From: an uncultured Campylobacter sp.
GTDB taxonomy: Bacteria > Campylobacterota > Campylobacteria > Campylobacterales > Campylobacteraceae
Reading direction: 5' to 3'
Assembly: GCA_945873855.1 (NCBI GenBank)
Contig: CAMCEN010000004.1
Coordinates: 62,001 to 126,000, forward strand
Length of the DNA stretch: 64,000 nucleotides
Shown here: positions 1 through 8,681 of the stretch, one piece after another
How the letters are laid out: the number at the start of each line of letters is the position of its first letter
Numbering within the stretch: the stretch's first letter is position 1
The notes under the pieces: generated by a model
Database searches by the model: none
The model's input: the letters and a program-made list of their open reading frames with translations, nothing else
Told to the model about the DNA's origin: nothing
Program-made: the position numbers and the translations under genes

Positions 1-96
1 GAGTATTACGAAGAACGCAGCCCGAGTAAAGCCCGTAGTGCTATATCAAAGGTTATAGATATGGCAGCTATTGATACAGGAATGTTAAATGCTTGA
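1..96 (+). CDS. ctsP: C-terminal end of CtsP-like transformation protein (partial)
   Basis: An open frame runs in from the left edge and stops with TGA at 94-96, giving the last 31 residues of a protein whose body lies outside the window. The fragment has no diagnostic motif. The name rests on context: the three genes that follow match ctsX, ctsE and ctsF, and in C. jejuni the gene before ctsX is ctsP, an ATP/GTP-binding protein of the DNA-uptake machinery. The stop lies 8 bases inside the next gene, so translational coupling is likely. The identification is an inference from gene order. Confidence 0.5.
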   Translation, partial: EYYEERSPSKARSAISKVIDMAAIDTGMLNA

Positions 97-922
97 TACT
101 ATAGAAGTTGCAAAACTAGAAAAATTATACGCAAAAAGACAAGCAAAACGACTACTAAAGTATTTGCTTGCTTGTTTGTTTGCTACTTTGCTTTTAGCTA
201 CTGCTATTTTTTATTTTTTTGATGATGCTACAAAAGATTCTAGTATAGAACTAGCAAAAAATGAACAAAATAAAAAAGAAGAGCAAGAATATACAAATGC
301 CAAGCCAGACAGGCAAATAGAAGATAATGAAGAAGATATCAAAAAAGCCCAAAAGCAAGCCCTAAAAGAAAAAGCTAGAGCAAAAATAAAAGAAGAAGAG
401 GCAATGCTAGCTGAAATTGATCTAAGTGGGTATTTTAATGAAGTGCCAGAAAGCGCTATATCAAAAGAGCCTTTATATAGAACGCAAATTGAAGAACCAG
501 AATATGACCCTACAAACAGCACGTCAGCCATAAATATAAAAAGCACAGAAATACAGCCAGACTATAATAATAAAAGCAGTAAAAATAATATAACAATCAG
601 TTCAACACCAATAAAGCCAAGCTTAGAGAGCATAGAAGAACATTTTAAAAATAGTAAAGACCCAAAAGATGCCCTTGCTTTAGCAAGAGATTATTATGCT
701 AAAAAAGACTATAAAAACGCAGCCAAATGGGCATTTGAGCTAAATAATTTGGACAAAAACAACGCTGATGGCTGGCTTATTTTTGCTAAATCAAAGTATA
801 ATGTAGGCAATAAAAAAGATGCTCTAAAAGTGCTTGAAGCCTACCTGAGCCAAGTAAGCAACAAACAAGAGGTTCAAAACCTAATCACAAAAATGCAAAG
901 CAATATCCCACTAAGTGAGTAA
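89..922 (+). CDS. ctsX: CtsX-like inner-membrane transformation protein with TPR-like C-terminus
   Basis: This 277-residue protein has a basic N-terminus, one hydrophobic segment (about residues 23-43), a Lys/Glu-rich probable coiled coil (about 55-105), a Ser/Thr/Asn-rich linker and a C-terminal region (about 180-270) with TPR-like helical pairs. This layout suggests a single-pass membrane protein with a periplasmic tail. CtsX in C. jejuni is a small membrane partner of CtsP needed for DNA uptake. It overlaps the upstream fragment by 8 bases and is 3 bases from ctsE, so it is within an operon. The name depends on position and topology rather than a signature motif. The TPR-like tail is longer than I expect for CtsX. 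Confidence 0.65.
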   Translation: MLDTIEVAKLEKLYAKRQAKRLLKYLLACLFATLLLATAIFYFFDDATKDSSIELAKNEQNKKEEQEYTNAKPDRQIEDNEEDIKKAQKQALKEKARAKIKEEEAMLAEIDLSGYFNEVPESAISKEPLYRTQIEEPEYDPTNSTSAINIKSTEIQPDYNNKSSKNNITISSTPIKPSLESIEEHFKNSKDPKDALALARDYYAKKDYKNAAKWAFELNNLDKNNADGWLIFAKSKYNVGNKKDALKVLEAYLSQVSNKQEVQNLITKMQSNIPLSE

Positions 923-925
923 AAA

Positions 926-2677
926 ATGGCAAGCATAATAGATATAAATAAAGCAATCATTCAAGTTCTACAAAAAAGTGGCAAGTTTGATGAAGCAGTG
1001 ATGGCAAGCTTTGAAGCAGAGCTAAATGAGTCAAACACCAGAGCTTTACTAGAAGAAAAAATCGGGCTAAACACCGAAGGTATAATGAATGTCCTAGCTC
1101 TTATATACCGCAGAGGTCGTATAAATATCGATGAGGTTTGCGGATATTTTGCGCTTGATAGAGTAGGGTTTTTAAAGTATTTTGCGCAACACTTCAAGTT
1201 TGAGTATAGCTCACTAGATGAAAGTTCTATTGACTATAATCTTGCTAGAAAAATTCCTAGCGCACAGCTAAAGCACCTTGGAGCTTTGCCTTTAAAAGAA
1301 GATGAAGTAAATGTTTATGTAGCTTTTAGAGATCTTTTTGATGTAGAAGTACAAGATCAAATCGCAAATATCTTTAACCGAAAAATTCTAAAAGTAGTAG
1401 TCTGCGATACCACAAAGCTAGATAAAGTGCTTAGCAAAATGGAGCTAAATGAAAGCGTAAGCTCGCTAATAGCTCAAATCCGCCAAGAAATCAGCAGCAC
1501 TAGCACAGACGATGGCGGCGAGAGCTCTGGTATTTTGCGCCTAATTGAAACTATACTAAAAACCGCCATTTCAAGCCGTGCTAGCGATATACATATAGAA
1601 AGCAGTGAGAAAAACTGTATTGTTAGGTGTCGTATTGATGGTATGCTAGCCGAGATTTTTGTCTTTGATAAAGACATTTATCCCCCGCTTGTAAGCCGCC
1701 TAAAAATGCTTTCAAACTTGGATATAGCAGAGCACAGAAAGCCTCAAGATGGCCGCTTTAGCGTTCAGGTTTTAGGGCGTGATTATGACTTTCGTATCTC
1801 AACTCTGCCTGTAATTCACGGTGAGAGCGTGGTAATGAGAATTCTAGATAAATCAAAGGCCATCATCAAGCTTAGCGAACTAGGCATGTTAGAAGATAAT
1901 CTAGCAAAATTCTCTCGCCTTACTCGCACGCCTTATGGTATGATACTAGTAACTGGCCCAACAGGCTCTGGTAAAACAACCACTCTATACGCTGCGCTAA
2001 ATGATATAAAAAGCGTAGAGAAAAAAATGATCACCGTAGAAGATCCGGTAGAGTATCAAATGGATATGATCCAGCAAGTTCATGTAAATGAAAAAGCAGG
2101 TCTAACCTTCGCAAGCTCTCTTCGCTCAATCCTTCGCCAAGACCCTGATATCGTTATGATAGGCGAGATCCGTGACCAAGAGACCCTTCGCATCGCTATT
2201 CAAGCAGCGCTAACTGGACACCTTGTCTTTTCTACACTTCACACAAATGATGCTATTTCAGCTGTAGCGCGCGTGGTGGAGATGGGGATAGAGCCTTATT
2301 TAGTAAGTGGCTCGCTAATAGGCGTAGAAGCTCAGCGCCTAGTTCGCAAGCTCTGTCCACACTGTAAGCAAAAAATAACGCTAACACCAATGCAGCTAGA
2401 TCACATTATACACCTAATTCCAGATGATTTTACCTTTTATGCGCCAGTGGGCTGTGAGAAATGCTCTCAAACTGGCTATTTAGGTAGAGAGATGATAAGT
2501 GAGATTTTACCAATTAGTGATAAAATCTCATCGCTAATTGCTAAAAACGCTACAAAAGAAGAACTTACAAGCACAGCTTTAGCCGAGGGCTTTAAGGACT
2601 TTTTTACAGATGGTATCCGTAGGGCAGCTATGGGAATTACTAGCATTCCAGAGGTTTATAGGGTGGCTAAATCATGA
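926..2677 (+). CDS. ctsE: CtsE, type II secretion/type IV pilus-like assembly ATPase
   Basis: A 583-residue GspE/PilB-family hexameric ATPase that would power the pseudopilus-like DNA-uptake apparatus. An N-terminal MshEN-like region (about 1-160) precedes the ATPase core. The Walker A motif GPTGSGKTTT lies near residue 343, the Asp box with DPDIVMIGEIRD near 410, and a HTND histidine box near 435. A tetracysteine zinc site of two CxxC pairs (CPHC near 477, CEKC near 512) is typical of GspE. The stop overlaps the ctsF start as ATGA. In C. jejuni ctsE is required for natural transformation. No lesions are visible. Confidence 0.9.
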   Translation: MASIIDINKAIIQVLQKSGKFDEAVMASFEAELNESNTRALLEEKIGLNTEGIMNVLALIYRRGRINIDEVCGYFALDRVGFLKYFAQHFKFEYSSLDESSIDYNLARKIPSAQLKHLGALPLKEDEVNVYVAFRDLFDVEVQDQIANIFNRKILKVVVCDTTKLDKVLSKMELNESVSSLIAQIRQEISSTSTDDGGESSGILRLIETILKTAISSRASDIHIESSEKNCIVRCRIDGMLAEIFVFDKDIYPPLVSRLKMLSNLDIAEHRKPQDGRFSVQVLGRDYDFRISTLPVIHGESVVMRILDKSKAIIKLSELGMLEDNLAKFSRLTRTPYGMILVTGPTGSGKTTTLYAALNDIKSVEKKMITVEDPVEYQMDMIQQVHVNEKAGLTFASSLRSILRQDPDIVMIGEIRDQETLRIAIQAALTGHLVFSTLHTNDAISAVARVVEMGIEPYLVSGSLIGVEAQRLVRKLCPHCKQKITLTPMQLDHIIHLIPDDFTFYAPVGCEKCSQTGYLGREMISEILPISDKISSLIAKNATKEELTSTALAEGFKDFFTDGIRRAAMGITSIPEVYRVAKS

Positions 2678-3894
2678 AAACATATAAAGTAACGCAAAAA
2701 AAACTAGGCAGAGTGTTTAGCGACACTATAAAGGCCCAAAGCCTTGCCCAAGCTAAGCAAATAGCTGTAAATAAGCGTGGTGGCACAGTAATAGAAGCTA
2801 GCGAGAGCAAGGATATTTTTGATCTAGATGCTATAAAAACCGCACTTTTTACTCCAAAGATAAAAATGCTTAGCTACATCGCTACTTTGCGCCAGCTTGC
2901 TGTTATGACTAATGCTGGTATCTCTATCCACGATAGCCTAAATGAAGTGGTAAATAGCACCAAGGACAAGCGAGTAGCGCAGATCTTTGGTCGCATGAGA
3001 GATGATCTAAATGCTGGTATGAACATAAGCGATAGCATAATTCAGTTTAAGCGTGATGTGGGTAATGTAAGCATTGCGCTAATCAGCCTTGGCGAGCAAA
3101 CAGGTCGCTTGGCTGAGTCCTTAAGTCACCTTATAGAAATACTCCAAGATGTATATGATAACCGCCAAAAGTTTAAAAAAGCTATCCGCTATCCTATAGT
3201 GGTAATCTGCGCTATTATTCTAGCTTTTATCTTGCTTATGCTGCTTGTAGTACCAAAGTTTAGAGATGTTTTTGCTAGCTTTAATACCGAGCTGCCTTTG
3301 CCAACTAGAATTCTACTAAACATCGAGTGGGCACTTAGTAACTACGGCTTTATCATAGGCGCAGGCGTGCTTGCGGCTATTTTAATAACTATTTTTATTT
3401 ATTACCGCAACCCAGGCTTTAAATACGGCTTTGATAAATATATTTTAAAAGTCTATTTGATAGGTAATATTATTTTCTTCTCAACTATGAGCCGTTTTAA
3501 TCTTGTCTTTGGCGAGCTAGTTCACTCAGGAATTCCAGTTATTGACGCGCTTAATACCTCGCTTTTAAATGTAGAAAATAGCTTTTTAAGAGAGCGTTTG
3601 GAGAGCGTAAAAGTCTCTGTTAGCCGTGGTAATAGCCTATCAAGCGCAGTAGCAGCCACTGAGCTGTATGAAAATATGCTAGTGCAGATGATCACAGCAG
3701 GCGAACGTTCTGGTAACATTGATGCGATGATAGCTAAAATCACAGACTATTATAAAGAGCGATTTAACAACATACTTGATAATATCTCAACCTACATTGA
3801 GCCGATTTTGCTTGTGTTTATTGCTGGTATGGTTATTCTTATGGGACTTGGAATTTTTATGCCGATGTGGGATCTAGCCAAGGCTGTGAAGTAG
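2674..3894 (+). CDS. ctsF: CtsF, GspF/PilC-type inner-membrane platform protein
   Basis: A 406-residue polytopic membrane protein with two copies of the GspF domain (about residues 65-190 and 270-395). The hydrophobic segments lie near 165-190, 220-240 and 375-398. GspF proteins form the inner-membrane platform on which the secretion ATPase acts, and CtsF is the C. jejuni transformation version. Translation is coupled to ctsE by a 4-base ATGA overlap. It is the last gene of the operon, and a hairpin follows the stop within a few bases. Length and architecture are normal for the family. Confidence 0.9.
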   Translation: MKTYKVTQKKLGRVFSDTIKAQSLAQAKQIAVNKRGGTVIEASESKDIFDLDAIKTALFTPKIKMLSYIATLRQLAVMTNAGISIHDSLNEVVNSTKDKRVAQIFGRMRDDLNAGMNISDSIIQFKRDVGNVSIALISLGEQTGRLAESLSHLIEILQDVYDNRQKFKKAIRYPIVVICAIILAFILLMLLVVPKFRDVFASFNTELPLPTRILLNIEWALSNYGFIIGAGVLAAILITIFIYYRNPGFKYGFDKYILKVYLIGNIIFFSTMSRFNLVFGELVHSGIPVIDALNTSLLNVENSFLRERLESVKVSVSRGNSLSSAVAATELYENMLVQMITAGERSGNIDAMIAKITDYYKERFNNILDNISTYIEPILLVFIAGMVILMGLGIFMPMWDLAKAVK

Positions 3895-3897
3895 ATC

Positions 3898-3925
3898 GCA
3901 CGGAATTTATCTAGAAATTTCGTGC
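3898..3925 (+). terminator. hairpin after ctsF
   Basis: GCACG at 3898-3902 pairs with CGTGC at 3921-3925, and the stem continues through an AT-rich segment containing one G-T wobble. It starts 4 bases after the ctsF stop. No clear T-run follows, so it may act as a stem-loop at the end of the cts mRNA rather than a strong intrinsic terminator. Confidence 0.4.
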
Positions 3926-3989
3926 TTGGGAATTCTAGAATAGTTTTCTAAGGAATTCTAGAATTCTCATCTAGAATTTCTAGAATTCC
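3926..3989. repeat. GGAATTCTAG repeat cluster
   Basis: The space between the convergent ctsF and aldolase-fold genes is made of GAATTCTAG half-sites in both orientations, including near-complete palindromes around 3950-3960 and 3970-3985. It is one instance of the family described under 62671-62787. No gene is visible. Confidence 0.8.
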
Positions 3990-4553
3990 TTAGAAAATAT
4001 TTTTAAGCGCTAGTAGCTTTGCGCTGTGTTCTATGGTGCTAATATGTGCTAAAAGCTCGGATGCGCTTTTTGCATACACGCATAGCTCGCCACTTTTTAG
4101 TAGCATGAAGTTTGTGTTATTTTGGACGAAGTAGCGCACTATCTCGCTTGGGGCACGGTCTTGCCAGTCTTCTAGCTGCTTGATATCATAGATAAATGCG
4201 CTACCAACTAGCTCAGCACCTGTTAAATCCTGTGGCTCAAAAGCCGTATGCCCCAGCGCATAAGCGCAGATAAAAGCAGGCGAACAGTAGCAAACAAAGC
4301 GCGCGCTAATGATGTTTTTGTAGATATTTTGGTGAAGAAGTGCGTGTTTGCTAGCCTCTTTCCAGCGGTAGTCCTTTTTGCCTAAAAGCAAAAGAAAATC
4401 TTCCTCGCTCTCAAAAAGCGCATCTTGCTTGCTAACGATGAAATTATCGCTATCAAAGCGCATAGAAAGAGACGAGCCGTAGTTAATAAGCCCAAGAGAA
4501 AAAAGCCTACGCCCAAGCACGCTTAGGGTTGATTTTGCTTCATTTATATCCAT
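3990..4553 (-). CDS. class II aldolase/adducin-fold protein lacking metal ligands
   Basis: A 187-residue protein whose overall pattern matches the class II aldolase/adducin fold (fuculose-1-phosphate aldolase type). In active members an H-N-H motif and a later N-H-G supply zinc ligands. Here the aligned positions read Cys-Tyr-Cys (residues 88-90) and Lys-Ser-Gly, so the histidine ligands are missing and aldolase activity is unlikely unless the cysteines bind metal. It is transcribed divergently from rsmH, with -10 boxes close together in the spacer. Its role is unknown. The fold assignment is a pattern match made by eye. Confidence 0.55.
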   Translation of the reverse strand: MDINEAKSTLSVLGRRLFSLGLINYGSSLSMRFDSDNFIVSKQDALFESEEDFLLLLGKKDYRWKEASKHALLHQNIYKNIISARFVCYCSPAFICAYALGHTAFEPQDLTGAELVGSAFIYDIKQLEDWQDRAPSEIVRYFVQNNTNFMLLKSGELCVYAKSASELLAHISTIEHSAKLLALKNIF

Positions 4554-4574
4554 TTTTTTCCTTCAATTTCGCAA

Positions 4575-4580
4575 ATTATA
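4575..4580 (-). promoter_or_regulatory. extended -10 of the aldolase-fold gene
   Basis: Read on the minus strand, TTTTTGCTATAAT gives TATAAT with an upstream TGN, the usual housekeeping -10 in Campylobacter. It lies 22 bases before the ATG at 4553. No good -35 is visible, as is common in this group. Confidence 0.6.
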
Positions 4581-4603
4581 GCAAAAATTCGGCTCATTTA
4601 TGC

Positions 4604-4609
4604 TATTAT
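4604..4609 (+). promoter_or_regulatory. extended -10 just upstream of rsmH
   Basis: TGC-TATTAT ends only 7 bases before the rsmH ATG at 4617, so transcription would start at or next to the start codon. No Shine-Dalgarno sequence lies between them. Together these suggest a leaderless rsmH mRNA. Confidence 0.5.
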
Positions 4610-4616
4610 TTGCTTT

Positions 4617-5546
4617 ATGAACTCGCCGCATATTCCAGTTTTGCTAAATGAAGTTTTAGAAGGTTTTAGCCATTTTGATAGTATCAATAATCCTATTTTG
4701 CTTGATTGCACCTTAGGTTTTGGTGGGCATAGCGCAGCACTACTGCAGCGTTACAAAGCCCTTAAAATCATCGCTTGCGACCAAGATGAGCAGGCTTTGG
4801 ATTTTTGTAAAAAACGCTTTAAAGCTGAGCTAGAAAGTGGCAAAATCACGCTTTATAAAAGCAATTTTGCTAGTATTTTAGAGCGCATTAAAGGCACGAA
4901 AATCTCAGGTATTTTAGCTGATATCGGCGTTAGCAGTCTTCAAATTGATAGTAGCGAGCGTGGCTTTGGGCTTAGTGCAAATAGCCTTGATATGCGGATG
5001 GATAAAACTGCGCCAAAAAGCGCAAAAGAGATAGTAAACGAGTATAGCGAGGGCAGGCTAGAGCAGATTTTTAGCGAGTTTGGCGAGCTTAAAATGGCAG
5101 CCAAAATCGCTGCTAAAATCATCACCGCTAGAGCAAAATCGCCCATAAATACAGCAAAAGAGCTAGCAGACATCATCGGAGGTGAGCGCATAAAAGGGCG
5201 AAATGTAAGCATAGCAAAGCTGGTTTTCCAAGCCCTGCGCATAGAGGTAAATGACGAACTAGGCGTGCTAAAAAGCCTGCTCTCCACCCTAAAAGACTTG
5301 CGCCCAAGTGGCGCAAGAGTGGCTATCATCGACTTTCACTCGCTTGAAGATCGCATTATAAAAGAGAGCTTTCGTGCGTGGAGCAGTGACTGCGTGTGCG
5401 ACCCCTCTGCCATGCGCTGCGAGTGTGGTGGCGGCCACGCACTAGGCAAAATCATCACAAAAAAGCCCATCACTCCAAGCGCAGATGAACTGCGAGCCAA
5501 CCCACGCAGTAGCTGTGCTAAGATGAGAATATTTGAGTTTAAATAG
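4617..5546 (+). CDS. rsmH: 16S rRNA (cytosine1402-N4)-methyltransferase RsmH
   Basis: A 309-residue RsmH/MraW protein that N4-methylates C1402 in the 16S rRNA decoding centre using S-adenosylmethionine. Family motifs are the N-terminal HIPVLLNEVL, the SAM-binding LDCTLGFGGHS, the DIGVSSLQID segment, the DMRMD motif and a late FHSLEDRIIK. The ATG at 4617 puts HIPVLL at the usual place, so it is preferred even though it has no ribosome-binding site. As in C. jejuni (Cj0693c), a small membrane protein gene follows directly. Length is normal. Confidence 0.95.
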   Translation: MNSPHIPVLLNEVLEGFSHFDSINNPILLDCTLGFGGHSAALLQRYKALKIIACDQDEQALDFCKKRFKAELESGKITLYKSNFASILERIKGTKISGILADIGVSSLQIDSSERGFGLSANSLDMRMDKTAPKSAKEIVNEYSEGRLEQIFSEFGELKMAAKIAAKIITARAKSPINTAKELADIIGGERIKGRNVSIAKLVFQALRIEVNDELGVLKSLLSTLKDLRPSGARVAIIDFHSLEDRIIKESFRAWSSDCVCDPSAMRCECGGGHALGKIITKKPITPSADELRANPRSSCAKMRIFEFK

Positions 5547-5553
5547 GATAAAA

Positions 5554-6339
5554 ATGCAAAAACCAAAAAGCTTGGAACAAATCGCAAACGAACTAGCCGC
5601 AAAGCGTGAGCCTATAAAAATGGAGCCAAAGCCCAAAAACACAGGCGGCATAGACCTTAGCCGTGCTGCTGGGGCTATAAATCAGCAACCAAAACAGCAG
5701 CCAAAGCCAAATCTAGCGCAAAAAACTAGAATTCCTAGCCAAAATCTGGCGCAACAACCTAAAATTCCTAGTCAAAAACCACAGCCAAACAGCGAACAAA
5801 ATTCTAGGAATTCTAAAATTCCCAGCCAGCCACAAACTGCCAGCCAGCCACAAAGCACGCAAAATTCTAAAATTCCAAGTCAAAATTTTACGCAAAAAAC
5901 TAGAATTCAAAATCTAGCGCAAAAACCACAGCCAAACAGCGAACAAAACGCTAGGAATTCTAGAATTCCAAGTCAAAATCTAGCGCAAAAACCTGAACCA
6001 AAAATAGAACCAAAAATAGAGCCAAAACCTGAGCCAAAAGATGAAAAAATCGTAATCAAGCCAAAAATCACCACTTTTAGAGATGATATCAGCGCACTTT
6101 ATGAAACCCCTGCGCAAAACCTTAGCAAGACCTCGCTTTTTATCGCTATTGGCATTGCGTTTTTGGTGATGATTGCTACCTTGCCAAAGATTTTTATCGC
6201 AAATGAGATTTACTACACTAGCCGTGATATTGGCACTTTGCGAGACAAGTTAGGCGTGCTAAATGAAGAAAACAGAGAGCTAAAAAGCAAGCTAGAACAA
6301 ATCCGCTACCAAAATCAAGTAATAGATAATTTGCGCTAG
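5554..6339 (+). CDS. FtsL-like single-pass membrane protein with repeat-encoded N-terminal linker
   Basis: From the ATG at 5554 (AGGATA just upstream; an earlier TTG at 5533 lacks a site) this is a 261-residue protein. About 190 cytoplasmic residues rich in Pro, Gln, Lys and Asn precede one transmembrane helix (around SLFIAIGIAFLVMIATL) and a short coiled coil ending in QNQVIDNLR. A small bitopic coiled-coil protein directly after rsmH is the usual place of FtsL, a divisome protein. The unusual part is 5713-6000: the linker is built from in-frame copies of the GGAATTCTAG repeat, which give recurring TRIPSQ, NSRNSRIPSQ and NLAQKP peptides. The linker looks expanded by the intergenic repeat. 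The FtsL assignment is an inference from position and topology. Confidence 0.6.
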   Translation: MQKPKSLEQIANELAAKREPIKMEPKPKNTGGIDLSRAAGAINQQPKQQPKPNLAQKTRIPSQNLAQQPKIPSQKPQPNSEQNSRNSKIPSQPQTASQPQSTQNSKIPSQNFTQKTRIQNLAQKPQPNSEQNARNSRIPSQNLAQKPEPKIEPKIEPKPEPKDEKIVIKPKITTFRDDISALYETPAQNLSKTSLFIAIGIAFLVMIATLPKIFIANEIYYTSRDIGTLRDKLGVLNEENRELKSKLEQIRYQNQVIDNLR

Positions 6340-6366
6340 TTTGGCTTAAAATTACGCAAAATCTGC

Positions 6367-6372
6367 TATAAT
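6367..6372 (+). promoter_or_regulatory. extended -10 of the DAHP synthase gene
   Basis: TGC-TATAAT lies 26 bases before the ATG at 6399. An AAGGA ribosome-binding site stands between them. Confidence 0.6.
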
Positions 6373-6398
6373 CGGAAAAAAAACATCAAGGAATAAAC

Positions 6399-7748
6399 AT
6401 GAAATGGACAAAAGAATCATGGAGAGAGCTAAACATCCTCCAGCAGCCAGATTACGAAGACAAAGCTAAATTAAAAGAAGTAGAAAATAAGCTTGCTAGC
6501 TTGCCGCCACTTGTATTTGCAGGTGAGGCAAGACGCCTTCAAGGCCGCCTAGCGCAGGTTTGCGAAGGTAAGGCCTTTTTGCTTCAAGGTGGAGATTGTG
6601 CTGAGAGTTTTGCGAATTTTAGCGCAAACTCTATTCGCGATACCTTTAAAGTCATGCTACAAATGGCTATCGTGCTAACCTTTGCTGGTGGCTGTCCTGT
6701 GGTAAAAGTAGGGCGAGTAGCAGGGCAGTTTGCCAAGCCTAGAAGCAGCGATACTGAAACCATAAATGGCATAACCTTGCCAAGCTATAGAGGCGATATC
6801 ATAAATAGCCCAGTCTTTAGCGCAGAGGCTAGAAAAGCCGATCCTGCTCGCATGCTAGAAGCCTATCATCAAAGCGCAGCCACGCTAAACTTGCTTAGAG
6901 CCTTTGCTAGGGGTGGTTTGGCTGATTTAGAGCAGGTTCACAAATGGAACCTAGGCTTTGTTAAAAACGCTGGCTTAGGCACTGAAAAATTCGAGCATTT
7001 AGCAGAGCAAATCTCACAAGCTCTTGCTTTTATGGAGGCTTGTGGGATAAATACTAAAAATAGCCCGACTTTGAGAGAGACAGCATTTTACACCTCGCAC
7101 GAGGCGCTGCTACTGCCGTATGAAGAGGCGCTTACTCGCATTGATAGCCTTAGTGGAGAGCCTTATTGCTGCTCGGCTCACATGCTGTGGATAGGCGAGC
7201 GTACCAGAGGATTAGATGATGCGCATGTGCATTTTCTAAGTGGGGTTAAAAACCCTATCGGCTGTAAAATGGGGCCAAACGCCATAGCTGATGACATCAT
7301 CAAAATCGCAAACAAAATCAACCCTGCAAACGAAGCAGGACGCTTTAATATCATTATCCGCATGGGCTCACAGCTCATAGGCGAGCGTTTGCCAAAGATA
7401 CTTGAGGGCGTAAAAAGAGAGGGGCTAAATATACTTTGGAGTATAGACCCGATGCACGGCAATACCGTAAAAGCATCAAATGGCTACAAAACAAGGGAGT
7501 TTGAGGCTGTGATGAGCGAGGTAAAAAGCTTCTTTGATATACACAAGGCTTGTGGCACAGTAGCAGGCGGCGTGCATCTAGAAATGACAGGAAATGATGT
7601 AACAGAGTGCACCGGCGGTATCAGCGGTGTAAGCGAGGCTGACCTAGCTAGTCGCTATGAGACGCAGTGCGACCCACGCTTAAATGCTGAACAAGCATTA
7701 GAGCTAGCTTTTTTAATCGCTGATTGTGTAAAAGAGGCTAGGAAATAA
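6399..7748 (+). CDS. aroF: class II 3-deoxy-7-phosphoheptulonate (DAHP) synthase
   Basis: A 449-residue class II (plant/Mycobacterium type) DAHP synthase that condenses phosphoenolpyruvate and erythrose-4-phosphate, the first step of the shikimate pathway. Recognisable are the N-terminal WR-[x]-LNILQQPDY segment, [10 protein letters not shown] (metal-ligand Cys), [13 protein letters not shown], the central [10 protein letters not shown], and DPMHGNT followed by the GGVHLEMTG block with the late Glu/Asp ligands. Campylobacter uses this class. It has its own promoter and no co-directional neighbour. Length is normal. Confidence 0.93.
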   Translation: MKWTKESWRELNILQQPDYEDKAKLKEVENKLASLPPLVFAGEARRLQGRLAQVCEGKAFLLQGGDCAESFANFSANSIRDTFKVMLQMAIVLTFAGGCPVVKVGRVAGQFAKPRSSDTETINGITLPSYRGDIINSPVFSAEARKADPARMLEAYHQSAATLNLLRAFARGGLADLEQVHKWNLGFVKNAGLGTEKFEHLAEQISQALAFMEACGINTKNSPTLRETAFYTSHEALLLPYEEALTRIDSLSGEPYCCSAHMLWIGERTRGLDDAHVHFLSGVKNPIGCKMGPNAIADDIIKIANKINPANEAGRFNIIIRMGSQLIGERLPKILEGVKREGLNILWSIDPMHGNTVKASNGYKTREFEAVMSEVKSFFDIHKACGTVAGGVHLEMTGNDVTECTGGISGVSEADLASRYETQCDPRLNAEQALELAFLIADCVKEARK

Positions 7749-7935
7749 TCTAGAATTCTCGTCATCGCAAGGGAGTAAAGCAATCTAGCTAGGAATTCTA
7801 GAATTCCCGTCATTGCGAGCAAAGCGAAGCAATCTAGCTAGGAAATTTAGAATTCCTTAAGAATTCTAGATTTTAGCCCCGAGTTAAAATTCCCTAGGAA
7901 TTCTAGAATTCCTTAAATCTTTACAAAGAGAAAAT
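7749..7935. repeat. spacer of GGAATTCTAG and CGTCATTGCGAG-type repeats
   Basis: Several GGAATTCTAGAATTCC palindromes and half-sites alternate with two units of the form CGTCATTGCGAG...AAGCAATCTAG at about 7761-7835. No gene or clear promoter is visible before the acetyltransferase at 7936. Confidence 0.75.
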
Positions 7936-8679
7936 ATGCAAGAAATCAAAAAAAAATTATGGTCTTATTTTAAAAGGCGGAAATATTACTTTAAGCGATT
8001 TTACTTTTGAGCGCCCTTTTGCTCTGCTTGGCAATAATTTGCTAGTAAAGGTCATAGGGGGGGGTATAGCTATATAAGTTCTTCTTCTGTGCTGCGAAAT
8101 GCTAGTATCGGCAGGTATTGTAGCATAGGTGATAATGTCTGCGTAGGCGTGGGCAAGCATGCTCTAAGCTGGGCTAGCACCGCTAGCATGACTAGCACGA
8201 GTTTTATGTTTGATGATATTTGCTCGTTTGGTAACTTTGATGGGCGCATTGCTCCTTGCAAGCAGTTGGACTGGTGGCCAGCACACACAAAAATAGGGCA
8301 TGATGTGTGGTTTGGCACTGGGGTTTTTATCCCTGGGGCGCATGATATCAGTATAGGCACAGGTGCTGTGGTGGCTGGCAAGGCTGTAGTTACAAAGGAT
8401 ATCCCAGCCTACGCCATAGCAGCTGGTAATCCAGCTAGGCCCGTAAAAATGCGCTTTAGCGATGAAATAATCGCTGATTTGCTCTCTAGCAAATGGTGGG
8501 AGTATGACCTAAACTACTTTTATGCAAAAACCGGTATAAAAGTGCCTATGAACGATATAAAGGCTTTTTTAAGCTTTTTGGCTGAGCATAAAGAAAACTT
8601 AGAAAACTCTCGTTTTAGCTGTGCTAAGCAAGTAGCTAGCTGTGATGGCAAAAACTTGCAAATTAAAAACTTGGAATAA
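7936..8679 (+). pseudogene. phase-variable hexapeptide acetyltransferase, currently out of frame
   Basis: A left-handed beta-helix (CatB/xenobiotic-type) acetyltransferase that is a paralogue of the next gene. From the ATG at 7936 the frame breaks twice. An A9 tract (7948-7956) would need to be A8 to enter the frame that reads YGLILKGGN...TFERPFALLGNN. A G8 tract (8057-8064) would need to be G9 to continue into GGGYSYI and the 196-residue remainder (GTG at 8089 onward) with IGRYCSIG, HDVWFGTGVFI and VVAGNPARPV. The intact neighbour carries G9 at the same codons. This fits slipped-strand phase variation in the OFF state, although the second lesion could mean decay. The likely target is a surface sugar; the substrate is not predictable. 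Confidence 0.75.
8057..8064 (+). repeat. G8 homopolymer (OFF length) in the first acetyltransferase
   Basis: Eight G residues sit between GTCATA and TATAGC. The paralogue has nine in the same context. One added G restores the GGGYSYI reading. Confidence 0.85.
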
Positions 8680-8681
8680 AA

